Assembly (NCBI GenBank): GCA_938084835.1
Contig: CALKER010000024.1
Span: 1-33,617, forward strand
Source: an uncultured Thermoguttaceae bacterium
GTDB taxonomy: Bacteria; Planctomycetota; Planctomycetia; Pirellulales; Thermoguttaceae
Direction: 5' to 3'
Length of the DNA: 33,617 nt
The notes beneath the pieces are model-generated. The model had not been told where the DNA came from and ran no database searches. It saw only the letters and a list, made by a program, of their open reading frames with translations. Below, piece after piece: positions 16,033 through 22,903 of this stretch. Made by a program: the position numbers and the translations under genes. Each line of letters opens with the position of its first letter. Position 1 is the first letter of the stretch.

Positions 16033-16680
16033 ATGAGCGACTATGCCGACCTTTATCAAGCGATTTTGGAGGGAAATGCGAAGAAAGCCAAAGAAGTGAC
16101 CGAGCGGGCACTGGCGGAGGGGGCTGATCCACTGGAACTTCTGGATCGGTACATGATTCCCGCTATGGACGAAGTGGGACGCCGATTTGACTGTCAGGAG
16201 TACTTCGTGCCCGAGCTCCTTATTGCTGGCCGGGCCATGGAGACGGCTTTGCAATTAATTAGCCCCTTGCTTGCGGAGGGTGGGGGTGCGAGGGCTGGAA
16301 AAGTGATCATCGGCACCGTAAAAGGCGACATCCACGACATCGGGAAAAACTTGGTCATTTCCATGCTGAAAGGCGGGGGTTTCGAGGTCATCGATCTCGG
16401 GGTAGACGTCCCGGCTGAAAGATTTGTCGAAGCGGTGGGTAACCAAGAAAATATCATCGTGGCCATGTCGGCCCTGTTGACGACTACCATGGGGTATATG
16501 CGGGAGGTGATCAAAGCACTGCGGGAGGCTGGTATCCGCGATCGTGTCAAAGTCATGGTCGGTGGTGCACCAATTACCCAGAGATTTGCCGACGAGATTG
16601 GCGCGGACGGTTACAGTGAAAATGCAAGTGGGGCTGTGGGGCTTGCGCGACGGTTACTGGGCTTGGCCTCCTCGGCGTAG
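16033..16680 (+). CDS. Corrinoid (cobalamin-binding) methyl-carrier protein of a methyltransferase system
   Basis: A 215-residue protein, the usual size for MtbC/MttC/MetH-module-type corrinoid proteins. Residues 1-85 are the helical cap domain (AILEGNAKKAKEVTERAL, LLIAGRAMETAL). Residues 88-215 are the Rossmann-type B12 domain with D99-x-H101-x-x-G104 in GDIHDIGKN, where His101 is the expected lower ligand of cobalt, the S-x-L motif at 146-148 (MSALLTTT) and the GG motif at 177-178 (VMVGGAPIT). All hallmark residues are intact. It should carry a methyl group on cobalt between partner methyltransferases. GGAGG at 16021-16025 with a seven-base spacer selects the ATG at 16033 over the one at 16012. 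It is the first gene of the cluster, followed by the pterin methyltransferase. Confidence 0.93.
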   Translation: MSDYADLYQAILEGNAKKAKEVTERALAEGADPLELLDRYMIPAMDEVGRRFDCQEYFVPELLIAGRAMETALQLISPLLAEGGGARAGKVIIGTVKGDIHDIGKNLVISMLKGGGFEVIDLGVDVPAERFVEAVGNQENIIVAMSALLTTTMGYMREVIKALREAGIRDRVKVMVGGAPITQRFADEIGADGYSENASGAVGLARRLLGLASSA

Positions 16681-16693
16681 TGGCAGGCTGCCA
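16681..16693 (+). other. Short hairpin directly after the corrinoid-protein stop codon
   Basis: TGGCA, loop GGC, TGCCA starts at the first base after the stop. There is no T-run, so it is more likely an intercistronic stability element than a terminator. The next gene starts about 100 bases on in the same direction. Confidence 0.25.
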
Positions 16694-16795
16694 CAGCTCG
16701 GATGGGCACCGCGCAAGATCTGCTATCATTCCGGGGATTTTCTTGCCTTAAAAGTCAATCTTCTGTCGGCGGTTTCGAGGAGGATCTTGCTTCTA

Positions 16796-17686
16796 ATGGT
16801 AAGACAGTTCAGGCAGCTCACCATCATCGGCGAAAGCATCAACGATTCTGTCCCCTCCACTCACCAGCTCTTGGAGAGTGGCAATCTGCAAGCTTTGGTG
16901 GAACTTGCTTGCAAGCAAGCAGAAGAGGGGGCCGACTATATCGACGTCAACGTGGGGGCTCGTGCGCCAGAGCTGATGGCAGAATTAGTTCGGCGGATTC
17001 AGGAGGTTTTAGATCGACCGCTTGTGATCGATTCCCCGGATATCCAGATAGCCGAGGCCGGCTTACGCGCGTATGACCCGGCGCGGGCCGGTGGGCAGAA
17101 ACCCATTCTCAATTCCATTTCCCTCGGCCGAATAGAGATGTTACGGCTACTCGCTATTCAACCTTGTAAGGTTGTGCTTCTTGTTTCGGAACATGTAGTG
17201 GACGGTCGTACGTCATTGTGCACCACGGCGGAAGATAGCTATCGGGCAGCGCAAAAGCTCGTGGAGCTTGTTCGGGAGACCGGTTTTTCGCTGTCCAATG
17301 ACGACTTGATAATCGATCCAGGACTGACACCGCTTGCCACAGATACCGGAGGGCACTTGAATCGGGTGCTTCAGACATTTGTCAGAGTTCGGGAGGACCA
17401 AGACCTGGCCGGGGTGCACTTTGTGGTAGGGCTTTCCAACCTTACCGTAATGTTGCCCAGCAAACGAGCCGATGGTTCGCCGGTGAAAGGTCCCTTGCAA
17501 AACGCATTTTTAACCAAAGCGGTGCCGTTGGGGCTTGATATGATTGTAGCTTCGACAAGCCGGCGTTATTCCCTTTTGCCGGCCGAACACCCGGCCGTGC
17601 GCTGCTTGGAGCAGTGTATTGCTAACCCAGGTTTGGCAGCCGTTCTCGCGGTACGAGATTTCTATAAATCCGGAGGCTCTCTCTAG
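16796..17686 (+). CDS. Pterin-binding methyl-tetrahydrofolate:corrinoid methyltransferase
   Basis: A 296-residue protein with the pterin-binding TIM barrel shared by dihydropteroate synthase, AcsE/MeTr and the folate module of MetH. The barrel is visible from the first strand: LTIIGESINDSV, GADYIDVNVGAR, RPLVIDSPDIQIAEAGL, PILNSIS, VVLLVSEHVVDG, DDLIIDPGLTPL, VHFVVGLSNLTVMLP, and a last part with FLTKAVPLGLDMIVAS. The GLSN and IIDPG elements and the length match methyl-H4folate:corrinoid methyltransferases (about 260-300 residues) rather than folP. The expected reaction is methyl transfer between the upstream corrinoid protein and tetrahydrofolate, in either direction. The ATG at 16796 is preceded by GAGGAGG at a long (12-base) spacing. 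A TTG at 16787 and a longer frame back to 16544 overlapping the previous gene are less likely. Confidence 0.88.
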   Translation: MVRQFRQLTIIGESINDSVPSTHQLLESGNLQALVELACKQAEEGADYIDVNVGARAPELMAELVRRIQEVLDRPLVIDSPDIQIAEAGLRAYDPARAGGQKPILNSISLGRIEMLRLLAIQPCKVVLLVSEHVVDGRTSLCTTAEDSYRAAQKLVELVRETGFSLSNDDLIIDPGLTPLATDTGGHLNRVLQTFVRVREDQDLAGVHFVVGLSNLTVMLPSKRADGSPVKGPLQNAFLTKAVPLGLDMIVASTSRRYSLLPAEHPAVRCLEQCIANPGLAAVLAVRDFYKSGGSL

Positions 17687-18054
17687 GGCCATGCACGCTC
17701 AAAGGGGTCGCAAAGAGGAGATCTCTGCAAAGCGGGCGGAATCTTCTTTAGGGAATATAAGGTAAGTATCGCGGGATTGTCACAATCGGGCGGCTTTTGG
17801 CATTTTACTCCCAACTTGATTCGTGTCCATGACGTACTGCTTGCTTGTGTGGTCAGGGTTCCTTTATTGGGGCAACCACGGTCGTAGGTGTCTGCGGCCG
17901 GTTTCGCACGCTGGTCGCAGATGGAACAGTCGGGGGCTTGCCGCGGAAGACTTTCGGGCTAAGCTTTCGAGGATCACTTCGCCGAACCATCTTCCAGAGC
18001 TAACCTGTCCATGTGTAAGGTGAACGAATGCATCCGCTAATTTAAGGTGAACGA
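17687..18054. other. Intercistronic region in the methyl-transfer cluster
   Basis: 368 bases with no supported gene (a 66-residue ORF at 17823-18023 has Arg/Trp-rich, non-protein-like sequence). A small hairpin GATTG-TCA-CAATC lies near 17775-17790. The region ends with a tandem duplication covering the start of the next gene (18017-18070), listed separately. Confidence 0.35.
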
Positions 18055-18070
18055 ATGCATCCGCTGATTA
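18017..18070 (+). repeat. 27-base tandem duplication of a ribosome site and start codon, creating a five-codon ORF
   Basis: The sequence AAGGTGAACGAATGCATCCG, plus seven less similar bases, occurs at 18017 and again exactly 27 bases later at 18044. Each copy has an AAGGTGA-like ribosome site and the start ATG CAT CCG CT. The first copy (ATG 18028) encodes MHPLI and stops at TAA 18043-18045. The second (ATG 18055) opens the homocysteine methyltransferase gene. The stop codon of the mini-ORF overlaps the AAGG of the second ribosome site. Confidence 0.85.
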
Positions 18071-18945
18071 ACGAATTAATTGCCAAAGCGCCGGTGATCT
18101 TGGACGGCGCCTGGGGGACCCAATTGCAAGCATTAGGATTACCGTTGGGGGTGCTCCCTGATAAATGGAACGTGGAACACCCGGAGGCCGTCCTTCGGGT
18201 GGCCCGCAGCTATGTGTCGGCGGGAAGTCAGATCATTTTGACCAATACCTTTGGCGCAAATCGGGCGAACTTACGACGTCACGGGCTGGCAGCTGAGGTG
18301 GAGGCCATCAATCGTCGCGGAGTTGCTCTCTCCAAAGAGGCCGCTGACGGAGTGGCCAAGGTTTTCGCCTCCATGGGCCCCACGGGCGCCTTGTTGGTCA
18401 CTGGGGAACTTACCGAAAAGGAATGCGAAGAGGTATTCACCGAGCAGGCGGACCTACTGGCGGCTGCCGGAGCCGACGGCATCGTGGTGGAGACCATGTC
18501 GGATTTGACCGAGGCTCAAATCGCGGTTCGCGCCGCAAAACGCACCGGACTTCCGGTAGTGGCGTGTATGGCATTTCAGGCGGGAAAAAACTTCGATCGC
18601 ACCATTATGGGCGTCACTTGTGCCCAGGCAGCAAGAACCTTGCTTGAGGTGGGCGCGGACGTAATTGGGGCTAACTGCGGCCGGGGCATCGAGAGTTTTG
18701 GCGAACTTCTTCGGCAATTTCGTGAGGTTACTCAGGCTCCCGTGTGGCTGAAGCCCAATGCGGGAATGCCCGAGATGGTGGAAGGACAGATTGTGTACCG
18801 AATGCGACCGGATGAGTTCGCAGCTTATGTCCCCCAGCTGGTGGCTGGCGGCACTCAGTTTATCGGCGGTTGCTGCGGTACTTCACCGGAGTTCATCCGT
18901 GCTATTGTCGAAGAGTTAGCCCGACTGAGATCTTCAAAGAGCTGA
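18055..18945 (+). CDS. Homocysteine S-methyltransferase-family protein (MetH Hcy-module / BHMT type)
   Basis: A 296-residue zinc enzyme domain. The first strand APVILDGAWGTQLQALGL and the following ILTNTFGANR are typical. The three zinc-binding Cys are present: Cys208 in GANCGRG and Cys273-Cys274 in GGCCGTSPE. The family moves a methyl group to the thiolate of homocysteine to make methionine. MetH modules take it from methylcobalamin, BHMT from betaine. Standing alone beside a corrinoid protein and a pterin methyltransferase, this one most likely uses the corrinoid protein as donor, giving a MetH activity split over three polypeptides. There is no activation domain. A different thiol acceptor cannot be excluded. 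Its start lies in the tandem duplication described at 18017-18070. Confidence 0.92.
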   Translation: MHPLINELIAKAPVILDGAWGTQLQALGLPLGVLPDKWNVEHPEAVLRVARSYVSAGSQIILTNTFGANRANLRRHGLAAEVEAINRRGVALSKEAADGVAKVFASMGPTGALLVTGELTEKECEEVFTEQADLLAAAGADGIVVETMSDLTEAQIAVRAAKRTGLPVVACMAFQAGKNFDRTIMGVTCAQAARTLLEVGADVIGANCGRGIESFGELLRQFREVTQAPVWLKPNAGMPEMVEGQIVYRMRPDEFAAYVPQLVAGGTQFIGGCCGTSPEFIRAIVEELARLRSSKS

Positions 18946-18999
18946 ATTGCGCGGAAGCCATTCCAGGAGCACGCCGGCGTTAGCAGGAAAGGCCTTTCG

Positions 19000-20214
19000 A
19001 TGACCAGTCGTGAGCGTGTCTTGGCAGCAATCAATCATCGCGAGCCGGATAGAGTGCCCATTGATTTTGGTGGGACTCGGGTGTCGGGCATAGCCGCTAG
19101 CGCTTATTACCGGCTGAAGCAGTATTTGGGAATTCCGGGTTCGGCTCGGGTCTTTGATCTATTTCAGATGTTGGCCGAAGTGGAGCGGCCGGTTCTGGAG
19201 CGTTTTGGGGCGGACGTCGTGGGGATCTATCGGCCGGCGGTCGTCTTCGGAATTCGTAACGAAAATTGGAAGCCGTGGCAACTCTTCGATGGCACCCCGG
19301 TGGAAGTGCCCGGAGATTTTCACCCGGTGGTTCGCGAAGATGGAAGTTTGATGATCCTTTCGCCCGAAGGCAAACCCTTGGCACTGATGCCGAAGGATGG
19401 GTTTTACTTCGACCGTTTGGAAGTCTATCCTGGGGCAGCCCATGCTGATCCTGAGACACTCGAGCTTCCCCTGTTGACACAGGAAGAATGCGATTTTTTG
19501 GCAGCTCAAGCGGAAGCATATTATCACAACACGGATTTTGCAATCCTCGTGCAGCTAGGGCCACCTTACGAGCTTTTCTTCGGTCTGGGCACAGGCGATT
19601 TTGCTGCGTGGATGGTTACCTTGGCTACCGAGCCGGATTATGTTTGCGCCCTTTACGAGCGACTGGTCGAAGCTTGGATTGAAAACTTGCGTCGGCTTTA
19701 CGCTGCAGTCGGGGACCATGTGCAAATAGTCCAGTTCAATGATGATCTGGGAACTCAGACCGGACCATTTCTTTCGGTGCGGATGTTTCGGAATTTAATC
19801 ATGCCCTACTACAAACGGGGCCTCGATTGGATCCATGAGCATACCCCTTGGAAAGTCTTTATGCACAATGATGGAGCCATCTTCGACTTTATCCCCTCCC
19901 TAATCGAAATGGGCGTCGACATCATTAACCCGGTTCAAACAAGTGCCAAAGGCATGGATCCTGCACGGCTAAAGTCCGAGTTCGGAGATCGAATCACGTT
20001 TTGGGGTGGCTCCTGCGACTGCCAACACACATTACCATTTGCAGATCCGGCGGAAGTAGCCCGCGAGGTCGAGGAGCATATTCGCATTTTTGCTCCGGGT
20101 GGGGGATATGTTTTCGCACCGGTCCACAATATTCAAGCGAAGGTACCTCCAGAAAATATTGTCGCGTTATTTGATACGGCCCTTCGTGTTGGGCGCTACC
20201 CGTTACGAGTTTAG
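19000..20214 (+). CDS. UroD-superfamily protein, candidate corrinoid methyltransferase (non-MtaA ligand set)
   Basis: A 404-residue protein with the uroporphyrinogen-decarboxylase fold: TSRERVLAAINHREPDRVPIDFGGT at the N-terminus, VQFNDDLGTQTGPF in the middle, and APGGGYVFAPVHNIQ and VPPENIVALFDT near the end. It is about 60 residues longer than the MtaA group. In place of the MtaA zinc motif His-x-Cys it has His289-x-Asp291 (FMHNDGAI). Cys339 and Cys341 occur in GGSCDCQHTLPF, and His376 sits where MtaA has its last Cys. Members of this branch occur beside corrinoid proteins and probably demethylate small substrates. They are not heme-biosynthesis enzymes. AGGAAAGG with a seven-base spacer precedes the ATG at 19000. 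It may be the enzyme that takes the methyl group from the unknown donor. Confidence 0.85.
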   Translation: MTSRERVLAAINHREPDRVPIDFGGTRVSGIAASAYYRLKQYLGIPGSARVFDLFQMLAEVERPVLERFGADVVGIYRPAVVFGIRNENWKPWQLFDGTPVEVPGDFHPVVREDGSLMILSPEGKPLALMPKDGFYFDRLEVYPGAAHADPETLELPLLTQEECDFLAAQAEAYYHNTDFAILVQLGPPYELFFGLGTGDFAAWMVTLATEPDYVCALYERLVEAWIENLRRLYAAVGDHVQIVQFNDDLGTQTGPFLSVRMFRNLIMPYYKRGLDWIHEHTPWKVFMHNDGAIFDFIPSLIEMGVDIINPVQTSAKGMDPARLKSEFGDRITFWGGSCDCQHTLPFADPAEVAREVEEHIRIFAPGGGYVFAPVHNIQAKVPPENIVALFDTALRVGRYPLRV

Positions 20215-20477
20215 GCCTTGTGAAGAGGGAGTCGAGGTCACACAGATTGAGTGCTGGGCCTAAGTTGGTGGAAGAAGGGTCGTCCGTGGAACCTCGAGCT
20301 GGTAATCCGAAGGCAGAGTTCCATAGGATTAACAGATATGGATTGAAGCGAAAGCCCCCGGCAACCTAGGCCCTCTGGTAGCCAGGTCCTGACTCTCGGT
20401 GATCTTTGGTCAGGTACACGAATTGTTGGCGGACGCTTCCGTAGCAGGAAGAGTTTATTTAACTGAGAGCTACGAAC
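20215..20477 (+). other. Intergenic leader with possible structured RNA upstream of the DUF1638 gene
   Basis: 263 bases with several consecutive helices on the plus strand. TAATCC (20303-20308) pairs with GGATTA (20326-20331). A GC-GAAA-GC mini-hairpin lies at 20348-20355. ACCT (20364-20367) and GGC (20369-20371) pair with GCC (20381-20383) and AGGT (20384-20387). CCTGAC (20388-20393) pairs with GTCAGG (20409-20414). The CCGGCAACCT...AGGT piece resembles the P3 part of S-box (SAM-I) type riboswitches, but the rest of that consensus is missing. It could be an unrelated structured leader that controls the downstream gene. Confidence 0.35.
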
Positions 20478-21254
20478 GTGCGTTATAAACTAGTTGCATG
20501 CGAAATTCTTTACCGTGAAATTTGTTGGGCAGTGGCTCGGTCGCCAAATCGTGTAGACATTACTTTTTTGCCGAAGGGGCTCCATGATTTGGGCCAACCG
20601 GGAATGTTCAGCCGCCTCAGGGAGACCTTGAGCAGTCTGGATCTTTCAGGTTACGACGCGTTACTTCTCGGGTACGGACTGTGCAACAACGGCATCGTGG
20701 GATTGGCGGCACAAACGATTCCCCTTGTTGTCCCTCGCGCTCATGATTGCATTACCTTGTTTTTTGGGAGTAAGGAGAGGTATCTGGAGTTTTTTTATGC
20801 TAATCCTGGTGTTTACTTTAAAACCACTGGGTGGATTGAACGGGGCGAATCCCTCGAGCAACTCGGGCCACAGAGTGTACAGCGGCGTACGGGGCTCGAT
20901 ATGACTCTTGAGGATTTGGTTGCCAAGTATGGAGAGGACAATGCTCGCTACTTGTGGGAGCAATTGCGGCAATTCCACCAGCGCTACCATACGCTCGTGT
21001 TTATTGAGATGGGAATCGAGCCAGATGATCGTTTTGAGCGGCAGGTACGCGAAGAAGCCGCAAGGCGAGGCTGGAGATTTCAGAAAGTCCAAGGGGATTT
21101 GCGCCTTATCCGAAACCTTGTGGACGGCCAGTGGGACGAAGAAGATTTTCTTGTGGTACCGCCGGGGAATCGAATTGCACCGAGTTTTGACGAAAGGATT
21201 ATCGTTGCCGAACCTATACCGGAGCCGGCTTCTGCCCCAGGAACGAATAGTTAG
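20478..21254 (+). CDS. DUF1638 family protein (partner of corrinoid methyltransferases)
   Basis: A 258-residue cytoplasmic protein with the features of DUF1638: N-terminal VACEILYREIC, the central strand YDALLLGYGLCNNGIVGL, the strongly conserved PRAHDCITLFFGSKERY and later HTLVFIEMGIEP. DUF1638 proteins are typically encoded next to corrinoid proteins and MttB/MtaA-type methyltransferases, but their biochemical role is not established. A part in metal handling, activation or substrate binding has to be tested. Its Cys pair (GLCNNG and HDCITL) could bind a metal. The start is a GTG at 20478 with only a weak ribosome site. Its place between the two UroD-like genes supports membership in the same pathway. 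Confidence 0.88.
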   Translation: MRYKLVACEILYREICWAVARSPNRVDITFLPKGLHDLGQPGMFSRLRETLSSLDLSGYDALLLGYGLCNNGIVGLAAQTIPLVVPRAHDCITLFFGSKERYLEFFYANPGVYFKTTGWIERGESLEQLGPQSVQRRTGLDMTLEDLVAKYGEDNARYLWEQLRQFHQRYHTLVFIEMGIEPDDRFERQVREEAARRGWRFQKVQGDLRLIRNLVDGQWDEEDFLVVPPGNRIAPSFDERIIVAEPIPEPASAPGTNS

Positions 21255-21504
21255 AACCTTAGCCGCCGGAATGAGGCCGGCGGGTGGGACCGCTGGGTAC
21301 TTGCAAAAGCTCAAACTACCGGAGAGGATGCTCTTGGCCTTGAGATCGTGTTTACACGGCCAACCTTTCGGGACGAAGTCTTCAGCTGGAAAAGCATGTT
21401 CATGCTCGAAGTTAGACTTGGGCCGTTCCTTAGACGCTTAATACGGGGAGGTCCCGGAGGTTGCCAAGTAAGCCCGCAGGTGCCGACAAAAGGGAGTCGC
21501 TTCC
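21255..21504 (+). other. Intercistronic region with GC hairpin
   Basis: 250 bases without a gene. A perfect seven-base GC stem, CCGCCGG (21263-21269) and CCGGCGG (21277-21283) with loop AATGAGG, begins nine bases after the DUF1638 stop codon. There is no T-run, so it may be a weak terminator or a transcript-stabilising element. Nothing else is recognised. Confidence 0.4.
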
Positions 21505-22524
21505 ATGAATGGTTACGAGCGAATGATGGCCATGCTCCAGGGTCGGCCTGTCGATAGTCTTCCCTTGACACCGATCACAATGATGTTTGCGGCACGACAG
21601 ATGGGTATCCCATACGGGGAATATGCCACCGATTATCGCAAACTTGTGGAGAGTCAGTTGGTGACGGCGGAGAAATTTGGATTCGATTCGGTAATGAGTA
21701 TTTCGGACCCGGCCCGGGAGGCTTCCGATTTGGGCGCCCCAGTTCGCTTCTTCCCCGACCAACCCCCGGCTTTGGACGAATCGCGGAGCTTGCTCGAAGA
21801 TAAAAGGAAACTTCTTGAACTTAAAGTGCCCGATCCTTGGTCGGGGAAGCGGATGCGGGATCGCCTGGAAGCGATCCGGCTGTTCCGGGAGAAAGTGGGG
21901 GGAGAGTTTTTAATCGAAGGCTGGGTAGAGGGTCCGATTGCCGAGGCTGCCGATCTGCGTGGTATCAATCGCCTTATGATCGACCTGTACGACGATCCGG
22001 CGTTTGTCCGGGACCTTTTTGAATTCGTGGTTGAAGTAGAGACGCGTTTTGCGCAGGCGCAGATCGAGGCGGGAGCCGATCTGGTAGGCATTGGTGACTC
22101 GGCCGCCTCCCTCATCGGGCCACGCTTTTATCGGGAACTAGTGGGTCCTTACGAGAAGCGCTTAGTCGACAACATCCATCGCTTGGGAGGATATGTCCGC
22201 CTCCATATTTGTGGACGAACGGCTACCATTTTGGAGGAAATGGCGCAAGTCGGCGCAGACATCATCGATCTTGATTTTCCTGTGTCTATGGCGGAAGCTC
22301 GTCGCAAGATGGGTCCAGAGGTAATCCTCTGCGGCAACATCGATCCCGTGCGAGTTCTTCGGGACGGTAACCCAGAAGTGATCTACGCAGAGTTGGAAGC
22401 TTGCTACCAGGCGGCGCAACCGCGCTATATCGTGGCTGCTGGGTGCGAAGTCCCCCGCGATACTCCGGACGCCAACATGCACGTTCTGCGAGAATTTGCC
22501 CGCTCCCATCGGCCCGCGTGTTGA
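21505..22524 (+). CDS. UroD-superfamily methyltransferase, MtaA-like zinc motif
   Basis: A 339-residue protein, matching the usual 330-350 of MtaA/MtbA-type methylcobamide:thiol methyltransferases. The N-terminus NGYERMMAMLQGRPVDSLPLTPI, EGWVEGPIAEAADLRGI and a closing PRYIVAAGCEVPRDTP are family hallmarks. The full zinc motif is present: His234-x-Cys236 (LHICGRT) and Cys314 (AAGCEVP), with a spacing of 78 that matches the known His-x-Cys-xn-Cys pattern. It therefore probably activates a thiol or methyl-donor substrate at zinc and exchanges methyl with the corrinoid protein. Coenzyme M is not expected in a planctomycete, so the acceptor is unknown. GGGAG with an eight- to nine-base spacer supports the ATG at 21505. 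It closes the cluster and is convergent with the rhamnosidase gene. Confidence 0.9.
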   Translation: MNGYERMMAMLQGRPVDSLPLTPITMMFAARQMGIPYGEYATDYRKLVESQLVTAEKFGFDSVMSISDPAREASDLGAPVRFFPDQPPALDESRSLLEDKRKLLELKVPDPWSGKRMRDRLEAIRLFREKVGGEFLIEGWVEGPIAEAADLRGINRLMIDLYDDPAFVRDLFEFVVEVETRFAQAQIEAGADLVGIGDSAASLIGPRFYRELVGPYEKRLVDNIHRLGGYVRLHICGRTATILEEMAQVGADIIDLDFPVSMAEARRKMGPEVILCGNIDPVRVLRDGNPEVIYAELEACYQAAQPRYIVAAGCEVPRDTPDANMHVLREFARSHRPAC

Positions 22525-22903
22525 TGGAATGGGGCAAGGCGCGGGCATCAGGCTTTACTCCTGCGGTATCCGCCGACACTATAGCCGCATCAAGAGTTTA
22601 CCCGTCCCTGTTTGTCTGCGGGAGATTATCTGAATTGCCTCTGCTTTTTGCTGCGCAGGGGGATAGATTCACTAGGAGGAAGCCATTGCAGTGGCTATGG
22701 CTGTCACCGCTTGAGCAATTGTCCAAATTAAAGTACTCTCGATCGTAACTCTAGCGTGAAGCTGGCGTGCTTTGTGCCTTCAGTGTGGATGCCCTCTTGA
22801 GAGAATATTACGCACGGCCTTGCGTATGATTCGACAGGCGCTGCGAATTTTTGTTCGTTTTGCGATTGAGAGGCGCCGTCTCTGTGAGGCTCCCACCGCG
22901 TTG
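22525..22903. other. Intergenic region between convergent genes
   Basis: 379 bases. No terminator with a T-run is evident. AGGAGG at 22674-22679 is followed at a six-base spacing by a TTG that opens a 20-codon frame ending at 22748. The peptide (LQWLWLSP...) has no known relatives that I recognise, and I do not call it a gene. Confidence 0.35.

Noticed and set aside
16544..16795. Extended N-terminus of the pterin methyltransferase overlapping the corrinoid gene
   Set aside because: The extra 84 residues are not like the family. The barrel begins right after the ATG at 16796.
17823..18023. 66-codon ORF in the methyl-transfer cluster
   Set aside because: Trp/Arg/Cys-rich translation without a ribosome site or motif.
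20300..20420. SAM-I riboswitch
   Set aside because: Only one arm resembles the S-box. The GGGA/GGCC-containing kink-turn part and the closing P1 helix are not seen.
22674..22748. 20-codon peptide behind AGGAGG with a TTG start
   Set aside because: The ribosome site is good, but the frame is very short, starts with TTG and shows no recognisable motif.
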